Source of the DNA: Mycobacterium colombiense
GTDB taxonomy: Bacteria > Actinomycetota > Actinomycetes > Mycobacteriales > Mycobacteriaceae
Assembly (NCBI RefSeq): GCF_001672755.1
Contig: NZ_LZKI01000143.1
Coordinates: forward strand, 1 to 38,784
Length of the DNA: 38,784 nt
Direction of reading: 5' to 3'
Position 1 is the stretch's first letter. Each line of letters opens with the position of its first letter. Shown in pieces: positions 1 through 7,368 of the stretch. The translations under genes and the position numbers were made by a program. Below the pieces are notes generated by a model. That model was not told the DNA's origin and did no database searches. It saw only the letters and a list, made by a program, of their open reading frames with translations.

Positions 1-561
1 TCACCGCCGGCATCTCCGGGCAGGTCGGACGGCTGTGGGGCTTGACGTCATCGCTGATGACCGACGATCGCACCGGGCTGACGGGCGTCCAGTACACCGC
101 GCCGCTGCGCGAGGACATGCTGCGCGCGCTGAGCCAGTCCGAACCGCCGGACACCCGCAACGGGTTGGCCCAGCTGCGCCTGGCGGTGGTCGGTAAAACG
201 GTCAACGACCTGTTCGGCGCGGTGACGATCGTCAACCCGGGCGGCTCCTACACCCTGGCCACCGAGCACAGCCCGCTACCGCTGGCACTGCACAACGGGC
301 TGGCCGTCCCGATCCGGGTGCGGCTGCACGTCGACGCGCCGCCGGGCATGAACGTCACCGACGTCGGCCAGATCGAACTGCCGCCGGGTTACCTGCCGCT
401 GCGCATTCCGATCGAAGTGAACTTCACCCAGCGCGTCGCCGTCGACGTCTCCCTGCGGACCGCTGACGGTCTGCGACTGGGCGACCCGGTGCGATCGTCG
501 GTCATCAGCGATGACGTCAAGCCCCACAGCCGTCCGACCTGCCCGGAGATGCCGGCGGTGA
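1..561. repeat. Inverted repeat: 77-bp perfect arms, 407-bp spacer
   Basis: Bases 1-77 are the exact reverse complement of bases 485-561, with position i pairing with 562-i. The match ends at 78/484. Because it reaches base 1 it may continue to the left of the window. Both arms encode the same stretch of the Rv3909-like protein (including SGQVGRLWGL and MTDDRTG) on opposite strands. The spacer 78-484 carries the natural continuation of that protein on the plus strand. This is the shape of a fold-back junction, whether an assembly or amplification chimera or a real inverted duplication. It is not a transposon end: I see no transposase and no target-site duplication. Confidence 0.95.
3..493 (+). 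pseudogene. Inverted C-terminal fragment of the Rv3909-like gene
   Basis: Frame 3 is open from the window start. It first repeats the protein segment encoded by the minus strand at 485-561, then continues with about 135 further residues (from LTGVQYTAPLRED to LRLGDPVR) that look like the natural next part of the Rv3909-type protein. This part is beta-rich and lacks the C-terminal membrane anchor expected in the family. After about position 493 the frame runs into the antisense of the main gene and stops at 594-596, so those residues are not native. No proper start belongs to it, and the Met at position 42 is internal. It is best read as a displaced piece of the gene at 485-2245. Joined to that gene it gives about 722 residues, against about 802 that I recall for M. 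tuberculosis Rv3909. Confidence 0.8.
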
Positions 562-2245
562 CGTCGTCGCTGAACTGGCCGCGCGCCGACGTGTAGCTGC
601 CGACCTGCTGCGGGGGTTCGGGGTGGGCTTGCACAGCCTGGTTGGCATCCGCGATCACCGCAGGCAACGGGTGCGGCACCGCCAGACCGGACCGGATGGT
701 GGTGGTCAGCGCGGTCAGGATGACCTGGGCGTCGTCGGCCTGCAGGTTCCAGGTCGTGGGCGGCATCAAAATCTGGGTGCGCGGGTCGTCGCGGCGCAGC
801 GCGTGCCAGAAGATCGAGCCTAGGGCGTCCTGGCGGCGCGCGGTCACCGAATCGTGTCCGAGCCGAACCGTCAGGGACGAGTCCAAATACGTCGGCACCT
901 CGGGGTCGGTCCCCGCTCCGGCCAGCGCGGCGCCGACGGCGGGGTCGAACGGCGTAACCACGACCTGCGGGGACAACCGTCGGGGCGCGGTGTCGACGGC
1001 GGTCTCCGAGGAACCCTCGGCGGCCGACAGGTCGGTGGCGGCGATCGCGACGGTGTTGTCGTTGGCGCTGAGCAGCTTGACCGCGCGGCTGGTCAGCGGG
1101 CCGTCGGGCACCAGAGTGGCGCCGCGGATCGAGGAGACGTCGAGGATCTTGTCGATGATGCTGTTGGCGCTCGTGGTGGCGATCGCGCTCAGGCCGGGAT
1201 CGTTGACGCGCTGCACGGCATCCAGGTCGGCCTGTGCGTACGGAAGCGGGGCCACGCAGGTCCGGTGCGCGAGGGCGCGCAGGCGGTTCAGCCATTCGGT
1301 CGCGGTGGCCTGCCCAGCCCCCGGGTGGGTGGGGGTGCCGGGCAGCTGTGCCGGGCCGTCGGGGGAGTTGGACACGACATAGCCGACGGTCATCGCGTTG
1401 ACGGTGACCAGCAGGTCCGGGTCGATCGCCAGGCACAGCGCGCGGCCGACGGCGCCGTCGGGGTCGACGTCGTGACTGGTGGCGACTTCGGCCGAGGCCA
1501 GCAGGATGTCGAGCCGGCCGCCGCTCGCCAACGAGGTGGCCAAGTCGTCGTCAACCAGCCGCACCGGGATGGTTCCGCCCGGCACGCCGGGAGCCAGCCT
1601 GGGCCGGTCGGCCAGCGGCCACAGCATGGTCATCAACACCGGTTTAGAGGTGTCGGGCGCGACGGCCGAGCCCACCTCGTCGGCGCGGTCGGGCGGAACC
1701 CCGATTACCGGCAGCAAAAAGCGCGCGTTGTCCAGCCGCGCGGGCGCGCCGTAGTCGGGCGTGCCGTTCACGTTGACCAGGACGGGATAGATGCCGGGTT
1801 TCTCCACTCCCAGCGACGGCTTGGTCAGTGCGCGCAGCGGGGCCGACAGGGTGAAGCCCACCTCTTGCCCGCGCTGCAGTTCGGGCGCCACGGTGAGGAA
1901 ATCCGCCGCGGCCTGATAGCCGTCGGTGTCGCCGTCCAGAGTGGTGCGCAACCCCGCGGAGGCGGTGACCGCACCGGCGTGCTCGAGCCGGACCATGACG
2001 TCGCGGACCGGACGGTCGCCGATGTTGGTCACCATGCCGCTGACGGTGACGACTGGCGGACTGGTCGTGGTGACCACATCCGGGGTGACTTGATCGATAC
2101 GGACCCGGACAAACGGCGTCACCCCCGGCTCGCCCGCGGCGGCCCGCGGCATCACCGGCCCGGTGAGCACCGCGAGTCCGGCCACGATGGCGAGCACGGC
2201 GGCGACACGCGCCAAGCCGGCCCAACGCAGACGCGGAGTTGTCAC
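485..2245 (-). pseudogene. Rv3909-like secreted/membrane protein, 3' part broken by fold-back
   Basis: Starts at a GTG (2243-2245) that overlaps the mutT4 stop codon as GTGA, so the two are translationally coupled. The N-terminus ([10 protein letters not shown], then a hydrophobic stretch ending PRAAAGE) is a typical Sec signal peptide of about 38 residues. The rest is a large extracytoplasmic protein with beta-sandwich-like N-terminal sequence. It resembles the conserved mycobacterial protein that sits between mutT4 and the MviN/MurJ gene (Rv3909), whose biochemical role I do not know. Native sequence runs for 587 codons to position 485. The frame then continues to 389 through unrelated residues (SPSRRPSAVRRE) that are antisense of the inverted fragment. 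If the junction is an assembly error, the real gene is intact. If it is real, the protein has lost its C-terminal 215 residues or so. Confidence 0.8.
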
Positions 2246-2976
2246 GGCCCCGGTCCGTGGCCGTTCTTCCGGCCCGCGGCCGGTTTGTCCGAATGCCGAG
2301 TCCGCGAATGGGTCTGCGGCCGGCGCCGCGGCGAGCTGGGTGGCAGCGGCGGCAGCGAGGCCGGACCGTCGCTCTGCAGCTTGTCGATCAGCTCGTCGGC
2401 CACCCGGGCCAGGCGGCGCTCGTCGGCATAGGCCAGCCGGGACGGCAGTTCGCCCATCGGTACCCAGGCCACCTCGGCCACTTCAAGATCCTCGTCGGAC
2501 AGCTCACCGCCGGAGAACCGCATTAGATAGTGGTGCACGGTCTTGTGCACGCGACGGCCGTCGGTGACGAACCAATAGTCGATCCGGCCCAGCGCGGCCA
2601 GCACGCTGCCCCGGATTCCGGTCTCTTCGGCCACTTCTCTTATAGCGGTCTGCTCGGCGGTCTCGCCGAGTTCGATGTGCCCCTTGGGCAGGGACCACAG
2701 CATGCGACCCCGCCGGTCGATGCGTCCGATCAGCGCGGCGACCTGAGACTCGCGCGGTCCGTCGAGACCGTCGATGACCAGCCCCCCGGCCGAGGTTTCG
2801 TGGACGGTGCGCAGCTGCTCCGGTCCGCGGCGAGACGCCCGGGATCGGCGCGACTTGGTGGCCGTCGAGTCATCGGTCACTTGACCCGTGGTTTGGTTCT
2901 CGGACGAAGTCGGGGTGCGACGGCCGCGGCGACGCCCCCGGCGCCGACGTGGTTTGCCTTGTTCGCCGTCCGACAC
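2242..2976 (-). CDS. mutT4: MutT4-type Nudix hydrolase
   Basis: A Nudix-family hydrolase of 244 aa, close to the 248 aa of M. tuberculosis MutT4, which is grouped with the MutT enzymes that sanitise or recycle nucleotides. The Nudix box lies at residues 99-121, starting [11 protein letters not shown] and ending REVAEETGI, and fits GX5EX7REUXEEXGU with all key Glu residues present. The N-terminal 50 residues are very basic ([11 protein letters not shown]) and probably disordered or nucleic-acid contacting. The C-terminal tail is Pro/Ser/Arg-rich. I chose the GTG at 2974-2976 (protein begins VSDGEQGK) because it matches the family N-terminus. The frame stays open upstream to 3102, but those 42 residues look non-coding. 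Downstream it overlaps the Rv3909-like gene by 4 bases. In M. tuberculosis mutT4 and pcnA are direct divergent neighbours; here three genes separate them. Confidence 0.95.
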   Translation of the reverse strand: MSDGEQGKPRRRRGRRRGRRTPTSSENQTTGQVTDDSTATKSRRSRASRRGPEQLRTVHETSAGGLVIDGLDGPRESQVAALIGRIDRRGRMLWSLPKGHIELGETAEQTAIREVAEETGIRGSVLAALGRIDYWFVTDGRRVHKTVHHYLMRFSGGELSDEDLEVAEVAWVPMGELPSRLAYADERRLARVADELIDKLQSDGPASLPPLPPSSPRRRPQTHSRTRHSDKPAAGRKNGHGPGP

Positions 2977-3061
2977 CCAAGCGATAGTAGCTGGCACGGC
3001 ATATTCTCCCGGAGATACTCGCCGCGGGTGAGTGCGGGAGGACGCGGCGGAAGGCGTCTCG

Positions 3062-3361
3062 TCAGATCGGGCCGATCGCGTGAGCGATAGCCCACACCGC
3101 ACCGAAGATGAGCAGCGAGAGCGGTCCGGACAGGCTGCCGATGAGCATTCCGCGCCCGATCTGGCCCATCGTTCCCGAGGCCTGCATAACCAGAGCTGCG
3201 ATCGCCATGTAGATCAGGACGACGGGAAGTACGAAGACGATCGAGTACGGCATGAAGAGCCACGTGGTGAACTCGACGATGAAAACATGCAGTACCGCGA
3301 CCCCGAAAGCGACCGGCCCATAGCGCGATTGCGATACCGGGCTTACCGGTTCATCGGCCAT
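3062..3361 (-). CDS. Small three-helix membrane protein (islet gene 3)
   Basis: A 99-aa protein of unknown function. After a short polar N-terminus ([15 protein letters not shown]) it is almost entirely hydrophobic, with predicted membrane helices at about residues 13-36, 38-60 and 74-97. I took the ATG at 3359-3361; an in-frame start exists at 3400 but would overlap the preceding gene. It lies 10 bases downstream of the 110-aa membrane gene with the same three-helix layout, and both follow the 505-aa gene in one tight minus-strand operon. Small multi-helix membrane proteins directly downstream of type VII-linked effector-like genes can be immunity proteins. That reading is inference only, since no family was recognised. 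Confidence 0.7.
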   Translation of the reverse strand: MADEPVSPVSQSRYGPVAFGVAVLHVFIVEFTTWLFMPYSIVFVLPVVLIYMAIAALVMQASGTMGQIGRGMLIGSLSGPLSLLIFGAVWAIAHAIGPI

Positions 3362-3371
3362 CACAAACCTT

Positions 3372-3704
3372 TCAGCGCAATACCAAGTAGGCGTAAGCAA
3401 TCCCGCCGATTAGCACTGTCGCGCAAGATCCGGCAATGCTAAGCGCAAGACCGCGATTGCGCGGCGTCGACGACCGCACCAAGACCGCTGCGAGCGCAAC
3501 AGACACCAGTGTGGTGATAACGGCGGCGACGAGCATCCAACTGCGTTCGGTATGTCCGCGTTCGGTGGTGAAGGGCCCCTTGCCTAACACCCACATCGTG
3601 GCGAGCAACAACCCAAGGACGATTTGTACGACAAAGGGCGCGGACAACGTCGCCGTACGCCACGCGGTTGCGTCCAAGTCGCGAACTCGAAGGAAAGACG
3701 GCAT
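3372..3704 (-). CDS. Small three-helix membrane protein (islet gene 2)
   Basis: A 110-aa protein that I cannot assign to a family. It has a short cytoplasmic-looking head (MPSFLRVRDLDATAW) and three hydrophobic helices at about residues 19-42, 54-76 and 84-108. The loops carry charged residues (GHTERSW, STPRNRG). It begins 26 bases after the stop of the 505-aa gene and ends 10 bases before the next membrane gene, so the three are very probably co-transcribed. Its size and topology match the 99-aa neighbour, so they may be distant duplicates or two subunits of one complex. The local base composition is lower in GC than the mutT4 and pcnA flanks. Confidence 0.7.
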   Translation of the reverse strand: MPSFLRVRDLDATAWRTATLSAPFVVQIVLGLLLATMWVLGKGPFTTERGHTERSWMLVAAVITTLVSVALAAVLVRSSTPRNRGLALSIAGSCATVLIGGIAYAYLVLR

Positions 3705-3730
3705 CTGGGGTTGCTTTCAGTTGATCGCGG

Positions 3731-5248
3731 TCATGCTGGGACCGCAATGCCGATGGGCAAGGGCGGAACGGAAGGGATGTCGGTCACCGAGCCAAAGTCT
3801 GTTGCGGGCAAAGGGGCCGGCACATCATATTTCGTGCTCCACCCGCCTGTGTCGAACGGAGCGAACGCCTTGCCGCCGAGGGGGCCGACGTCATGGTGGC
3901 CGGGCAGGTTGAAAGCCGGTCCCCATGACCGGCCGGATTGAGCGGGGTCAATCAATACAGTGCGGGTGCCGGCGTTTGGCAAGTCCTGATACACCTCCAA
4001 CGAGGGGTAGTCAGTGCGCGTTCCGTTAACTTGCACACCTCCTGCTCCGGGCGTGAAAACGAGGTCGCCGTTGACCGTCACTGTATGGCCCGCGAACGGT
4101 CCAGAGGGATCTCCCGTGATTTGTGGGGCGAAAGGGTTGCCCGCGTCGTATTTGATCCGAACCGATCCATCGGGAAGTTGCGTCACGCTGCCGTTGGGTA
4201 CGCCGACTTTCACCCGGCCTGGCCCGCCGGTGGAGTTCTCCTCGACGGAAGGATTCTGCCGTAACACGACGAGGCCATTTTCGTAGTCGATGTATGTGGT
4301 GACCTTGGTGTCTTCCGGATCGAAATTGGTATTGGGTCCGCGATTGTTCCCGAGGTCTCGCTTCCAGGGCGGAAAGCTGGTCACATCCCGCTGCCGGATC
4401 CATTGCGAGACGCGGACCACTCCCTGCCCGGGTACAGGACGAATCCTCACCACTCGAATCTCCGACTTGGCGCCGTTGAACTTAGGGTCGTAGGTCTGCG
4501 GATCCAGCGCGGCTGCAGTCTCCCAGTCGGCGGTCGAGGTCGGTTCGCGTCCAAAGACCTGCTTGAAGGCCTCGATCTGGTTGTGACGACGTTCGTCCGG
4601 AGAGGGTGATTCCGGAATATCGCCGTCAAATGCCTGGATCGGTGGGTTGTATCCGTCTTGCGTACGCAGGTTGGCCATCGAAGTGTGCAGCTGCCGAGAA
4701 TATTGATCACGGATTCGCGTCAGATTTTGTATGGATGCCTTGGTGTCATCGATCGCATGCTTCTCGAGTCCGTCGATGTAGTGGTCCAGCAGCTGTCTCT
4801 CCGAGGCCGTTAACTGAGGGTTTTTCTCCAGCTCCACCGCGTCACCTATTTGATCGTCGAGACCCTGGAGCGCGCCTTCGAGCGAGGAAATCTCGCCCTT
4901 TCCCGATCGTTGGGCCTCGGCCAGCGCGGCCGCGACGTTCTCCAGATCGGCACCGATTCTGGGCAGTTGCGCTGCTTGTACTCCGAGTGAGGTCGTGGCC
5001 CGTCGAACTTCGGACGAGTCGTTGATCGGATTCTCGCCGCTCTCGTGTGTCCAGGCCTTCTCGAAGCGACCCCGCGCCAGGTTGAATGCGGCTTCGGCTT
5101 CTCCCGTGGATCGCCCTGCGTCGTGAAACGCTGTTGCAAGATTCGAGATCCGGGCCGGCCGGCCGCTCTGCAATGTGGCGTTGATCTTCCACGGGTCCCC
5201 GCCCGCGAACATGATCAGTGCACCCTTGCTTATGTATCGGAGATGCAC
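3731..5248 (-). CDS. Putative ESX-linked effector-like protein, unknown C-terminal domain
   Basis: A 505-aa protein in two parts. Residues 1 to about 210 are alpha-helical and closely parallel the N-terminus of the hydrolase gene at 7369 (shared words DPW, LQ.G.PA.IS.LATAF, DAG.ST.EA, FE.AW.H..GE.P.ND, LEN.AAALAEAQR). The C-terminal 270 residues are beta-rich and end in Pro-rich sequence (PSVPPLPIGIAVPA). I see no GXSXG, nuclease or ADP-ribosyltransferase motif. The start is a GTG at 5246-5248, chosen because the preceding segment (HLRYISKGALIMFAGGDPW) aligns without gaps to LRYLSMPFLVAEAGADPW of the hydrolase. A hand count gives 94 GC of 180 bases at 4681-4860 (52%), well below the flanks. 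The gene is divergent from pcnA (134-bp gap) and heads an operon with two small membrane genes. Mycobacterial proteins with this N-terminal region are often annotated as putative alpha/beta hydrolases, but this one has no visible catalytic core. Confidence 0.85.
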   Translation of the reverse strand: MHLRYISKGALIMFAGGDPWKINATLQSGRPARISNLATAFHDAGRSTGEAEAAFNLARGRFEKAWTHESGENPINDSSEVRRATTSLGVQAAQLPRIGADLENVAAALAEAQRSGKGEISSLEGALQGLDDQIGDAVELEKNPQLTASERQLLDHYIDGLEKHAIDDTKASIQNLTRIRDQYSRQLHTSMANLRTQDGYNPPIQAFDGDIPESPSPDERRHNQIEAFKQVFGREPTSTADWETAAALDPQTYDPKFNGAKSEIRVVRIRPVPGQGVVRVSQWIRQRDVTSFPPWKRDLGNNRGPNTNFDPEDTKVTTYIDYENGLVVLRQNPSVEENSTGGPGRVKVGVPNGSVTQLPDGSVRIKYDAGNPFAPQITGDPSGPFAGHTVTVNGDLVFTPGAGGVQVNGTRTDYPSLEVYQDLPNAGTRTVLIDPAQSGRSWGPAFNLPGHHDVGPLGGKAFAPFDTGGWSTKYDVPAPLPATDFGSVTDIPSVPPLPIGIAVPA

Positions 5249-5382
5249 CGCATCATCCCGCCGCTCACCCTTCGTGTTGCGCGTAACGCTACTACCGCAC
5301 GGCGCCGGGTCAATTCACCTTCGAGGGCGTGCGAGGCTCCTCACAGGGGCTTTTCGCCCACGGCCGACTAGGCTGATCGAAC

Positions 5383-6825
5383 GTGCCAGACGCCGCCCAG
5401 GATGCCGACCTGCTGACCGCCGCCGCGGTCGCCCTGAATCGGCATGCGCCCATGCTCGCCGAGCTCGGGACCGCGTTCGACGCGGCGGGCCACGACCTGT
5501 ACCTCGTCGGCGGGTCGGTGCGGGATGCGTTGTTGGGCAGGTTGAGTCCCGACCTGGATTTCACCACCGACGCCCGCCCCGAGCAGGTGCAACAAATTCT
5601 GCGGCGGTGGGCCGACAACCTGTGGGACACCGGGATCGAATTCGGCACCGTCGGCGTCGGCAAGGGTGACCATCGCCTGGAGATCACCACGTTTCGCGCC
5701 GACACCTACGACCAGGTGTCGCGGAATCCCGAGGTGCGCTTCGGTGATCGCCTCGAAGACGATCTGGTGCGCCGCGACTTCACGGCCAACGCGATGGCCG
5801 TGTGTATCACGCCCCAGGGTCCGGGCGAATTCCTCGACCCGCTAGGCGGTTTGGCGGCGCTGCGCGCGCGAATCCTGGATACCCCCGCCGCGCCGGAGGT
5901 GTCTTTTGGTGACGACCCGTTGCGGATGCTGCGCGCGGCACGGTTCGTCTCGCAGCTCGGCTTCGGTGTCGCGCCGCGTGTGCGCGAGGCGATCGATCGG
6001 ATGGCCCCGCAGCTGTCGCGGATCAGCGCCGAACGGGTGGCCACCGAACTCGACAAACTGGTGCTCGGCGACGACCCGACGGCCGGCATCGATCTGCTGG
6101 TGCAGACCGGAATGGGCGAGGTGGTGCTGCCCGAGGTCGGCGGCATGCAGATGGCCATCGACGAACACCACCAACACAAGGACGTCTACCAACACTCGCT
6201 GACCGTGCTGCGCCAGGCGATCGCCTTGGAGGACGACGGCCCGGATCTCGTGCTGCGGTGGGCCGCGCTGCTGCACGACATCGGTAAGCCCGCCACGCGA
6301 CGCCACGAAGCCAACGGCGGTGTGAGCTTTCATCACCACGAGGTCGTCGGCGCCAAGATGGTCCGAAAGCGGTTGCGGGCGTTGAAGTATTCCAAGCAGA
6401 TGGTCGAGGACATCTCGCAGCTGGTGTATCTGCACCTGCGATTTCACGGCTACGGCGATGGCAAGTGGACCGACTCCGCGGTGCGCCGCTACGTCACCGA
6501 CGCCGGCCCGCTGCTGCCACGGCTGCACAAGCTGGTGCGAGCCGACTGCACGACCCGCAACAAGCGCCGCGCCGCGCGGTTGCAGGCCAGCTATGACCGG
6601 CTCGAGGCGCGGATCGCCGAGCTGGCCGCCCAGGAAGACCTGGCGCGGGTGCGACCCGATTTGGACGGCAACCAGATCATGGAGCTGCTCGGCATTCCGG
6701 CCGGCCCGCAAGTCGGCGAGGCATGGCGGTTCTTGAAAGAGCTTCGGTTGGAGCGCGGCCCGCTGGACAACGAGGAGGCGACCGCAGAGCTGTTGGCGTG
6801 GTGGCGGTCTCGGGGGAACGACTAG
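5383..6825 (+). CDS. pcnA: CCA tRNA nucleotidyltransferase / poly(A) polymerase family
   Basis: Class II CCA-adding enzyme, which builds or repairs the 3' CCA end of tRNAs from CTP and ATP in the cytoplasm. The length is 480 aa, the same as I recall for M. tuberculosis PcnA (Rv3907c). The nucleotidyltransferase motif is GGSVRD (residues 43-48) followed by DLDFTTD (57-63), which carries the metal-binding aspartates. RRDFTANAM, around residue 130, is the conserved motif of the neck side. An HD domain follows, with LLHDIGKP (His298, Asp299), typical of the bacterial CCA enzymes that carry 2',3'-cyclic phosphodiesterase/phosphatase activity. The start is GTG at 5383. It is the first plus-strand gene after the islet and is followed 24 bases later by the Asp-rich repeat gene, as in M. 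tuberculosis. Confidence 0.97.
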   Translation: MPDAAQDADLLTAAAVALNRHAPMLAELGTAFDAAGHDLYLVGGSVRDALLGRLSPDLDFTTDARPEQVQQILRRWADNLWDTGIEFGTVGVGKGDHRLEITTFRADTYDQVSRNPEVRFGDRLEDDLVRRDFTANAMAVCITPQGPGEFLDPLGGLAALRARILDTPAAPEVSFGDDPLRMLRAARFVSQLGFGVAPRVREAIDRMAPQLSRISAERVATELDKLVLGDDPTAGIDLLVQTGMGEVVLPEVGGMQMAIDEHHQHKDVYQHSLTVLRQAIALEDDGPDLVLRWAALLHDIGKPATRRHEANGGVSFHHHEVVGAKMVRKRLRALKYSKQMVEDISQLVYLHLRFHGYGDGKWTDSAVRRYVTDAGPLLPRLHKLVRADCTTRNKRRAARLQASYDRLEARIAELAAQEDLARVRPDLDGNQIMELLGIPAGPQVGEAWRFLKELRLERGPLDNEEATAELLAWWRSRGND

Positions 6826-6849
6826 CGACGGCCACGCGTCCGAATACGC

Positions 6850-7359
6850 ATGGACTATTGCATGGCTGGCGATAACGGCGCTGCCGCCTTTTGGCATGGG
6901 CAACCCGATTTGGACCTGGACCACGACGGTCGCTTTGAATCGATCGGGCTCGATTTCGACCACGACGGCCTGCGCGACGACGCACTCACAGATCTCGACG
7001 GCGACGGTCTCGTCGACCACGCCGTGCTGGACCTCGACAACGACGGCACCCCCGAGGCGTACTTCACCGACGACGGATCCGGGACGTGGGCGGTGGCCAT
7101 GGACCGTGGTGGTCAACTGCGCTGGTTCGGCCTCGACGGCGTCGAGCACACCGGCGGCCCCATGGTGGACTTCGACGGCCACGGGAGCGCCGACTACCGG
7201 TTGGTCGACACCGATGGCAACGGGCTCGCCGACCGGGTCCTGCGCTCTGACGAAACCGGCGTGACCGGTTACGTCGACACCGACGGCGACGGCAAATGGA
7301 ATGTCCGGCTGACCGACACCGACGGCGACGGTCTCGCCGACGGCGCGAGCACCTTGTAG
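6850..7359 (+). CDS. Asp-rich Dx(D/N)xDG-repeat protein (Rv3906c-like)
   Basis: A 169-aa, highly acidic protein made almost wholly of short repeats of the form DxD(G/H)DG (DLDHDG, DFDHDG, DLDGDG, DLDNDG, DTDGNG, DTDGDG). Such loops bind calcium in EF-hand, dockerin and thrombospondin type 3 families, so calcium binding is a fair inference. The central part (GTWAVAMDRGGQLRWFGLDG) separates two repeat blocks. It lacks a signal peptide. The ATG at 6850 was taken; a second ATG at 6862 (MAGDNGAAAFW) is equally possible. It matches the position and character of M. tuberculosis Rv3906c next to pcnA. The next gene starts 9 bases after its stop, suggesting one transcript with the hydrolase. Confidence 0.85.
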   Translation: MDYCMAGDNGAAAFWHGQPDLDLDHDGRFESIGLDFDHDGLRDDALTDLDGDGLVDHAVLDLDNDGTPEAYFTDDGSGTWAVAMDRGGQLRWFGLDGVEHTGGPMVDFDGHGSADYRLVDTDGNGLADRVLRSDETGVTGYVDTDGDGKWNVRLTDTDGDGLADGASTL

Positions 7360-7368
7360 CGGCGGGCG

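Noticed and set aside
854..2431. Long plus-strand open frame opposite the Rv3909-like and mutT4 genes
   Set aside because: Antisense frame in very GC-rich coding DNA. Its composition (Arg/Gly/Gln/His-rich) is that of a shadow and it has no family features.
5842..7182. 446-codon minus-strand frame opposite pcnA and the repeat gene
   Set aside because: Valine-rich repetitive translation produced by reading the Dx(D/N)xDG repeats backwards; no independent coding signs.
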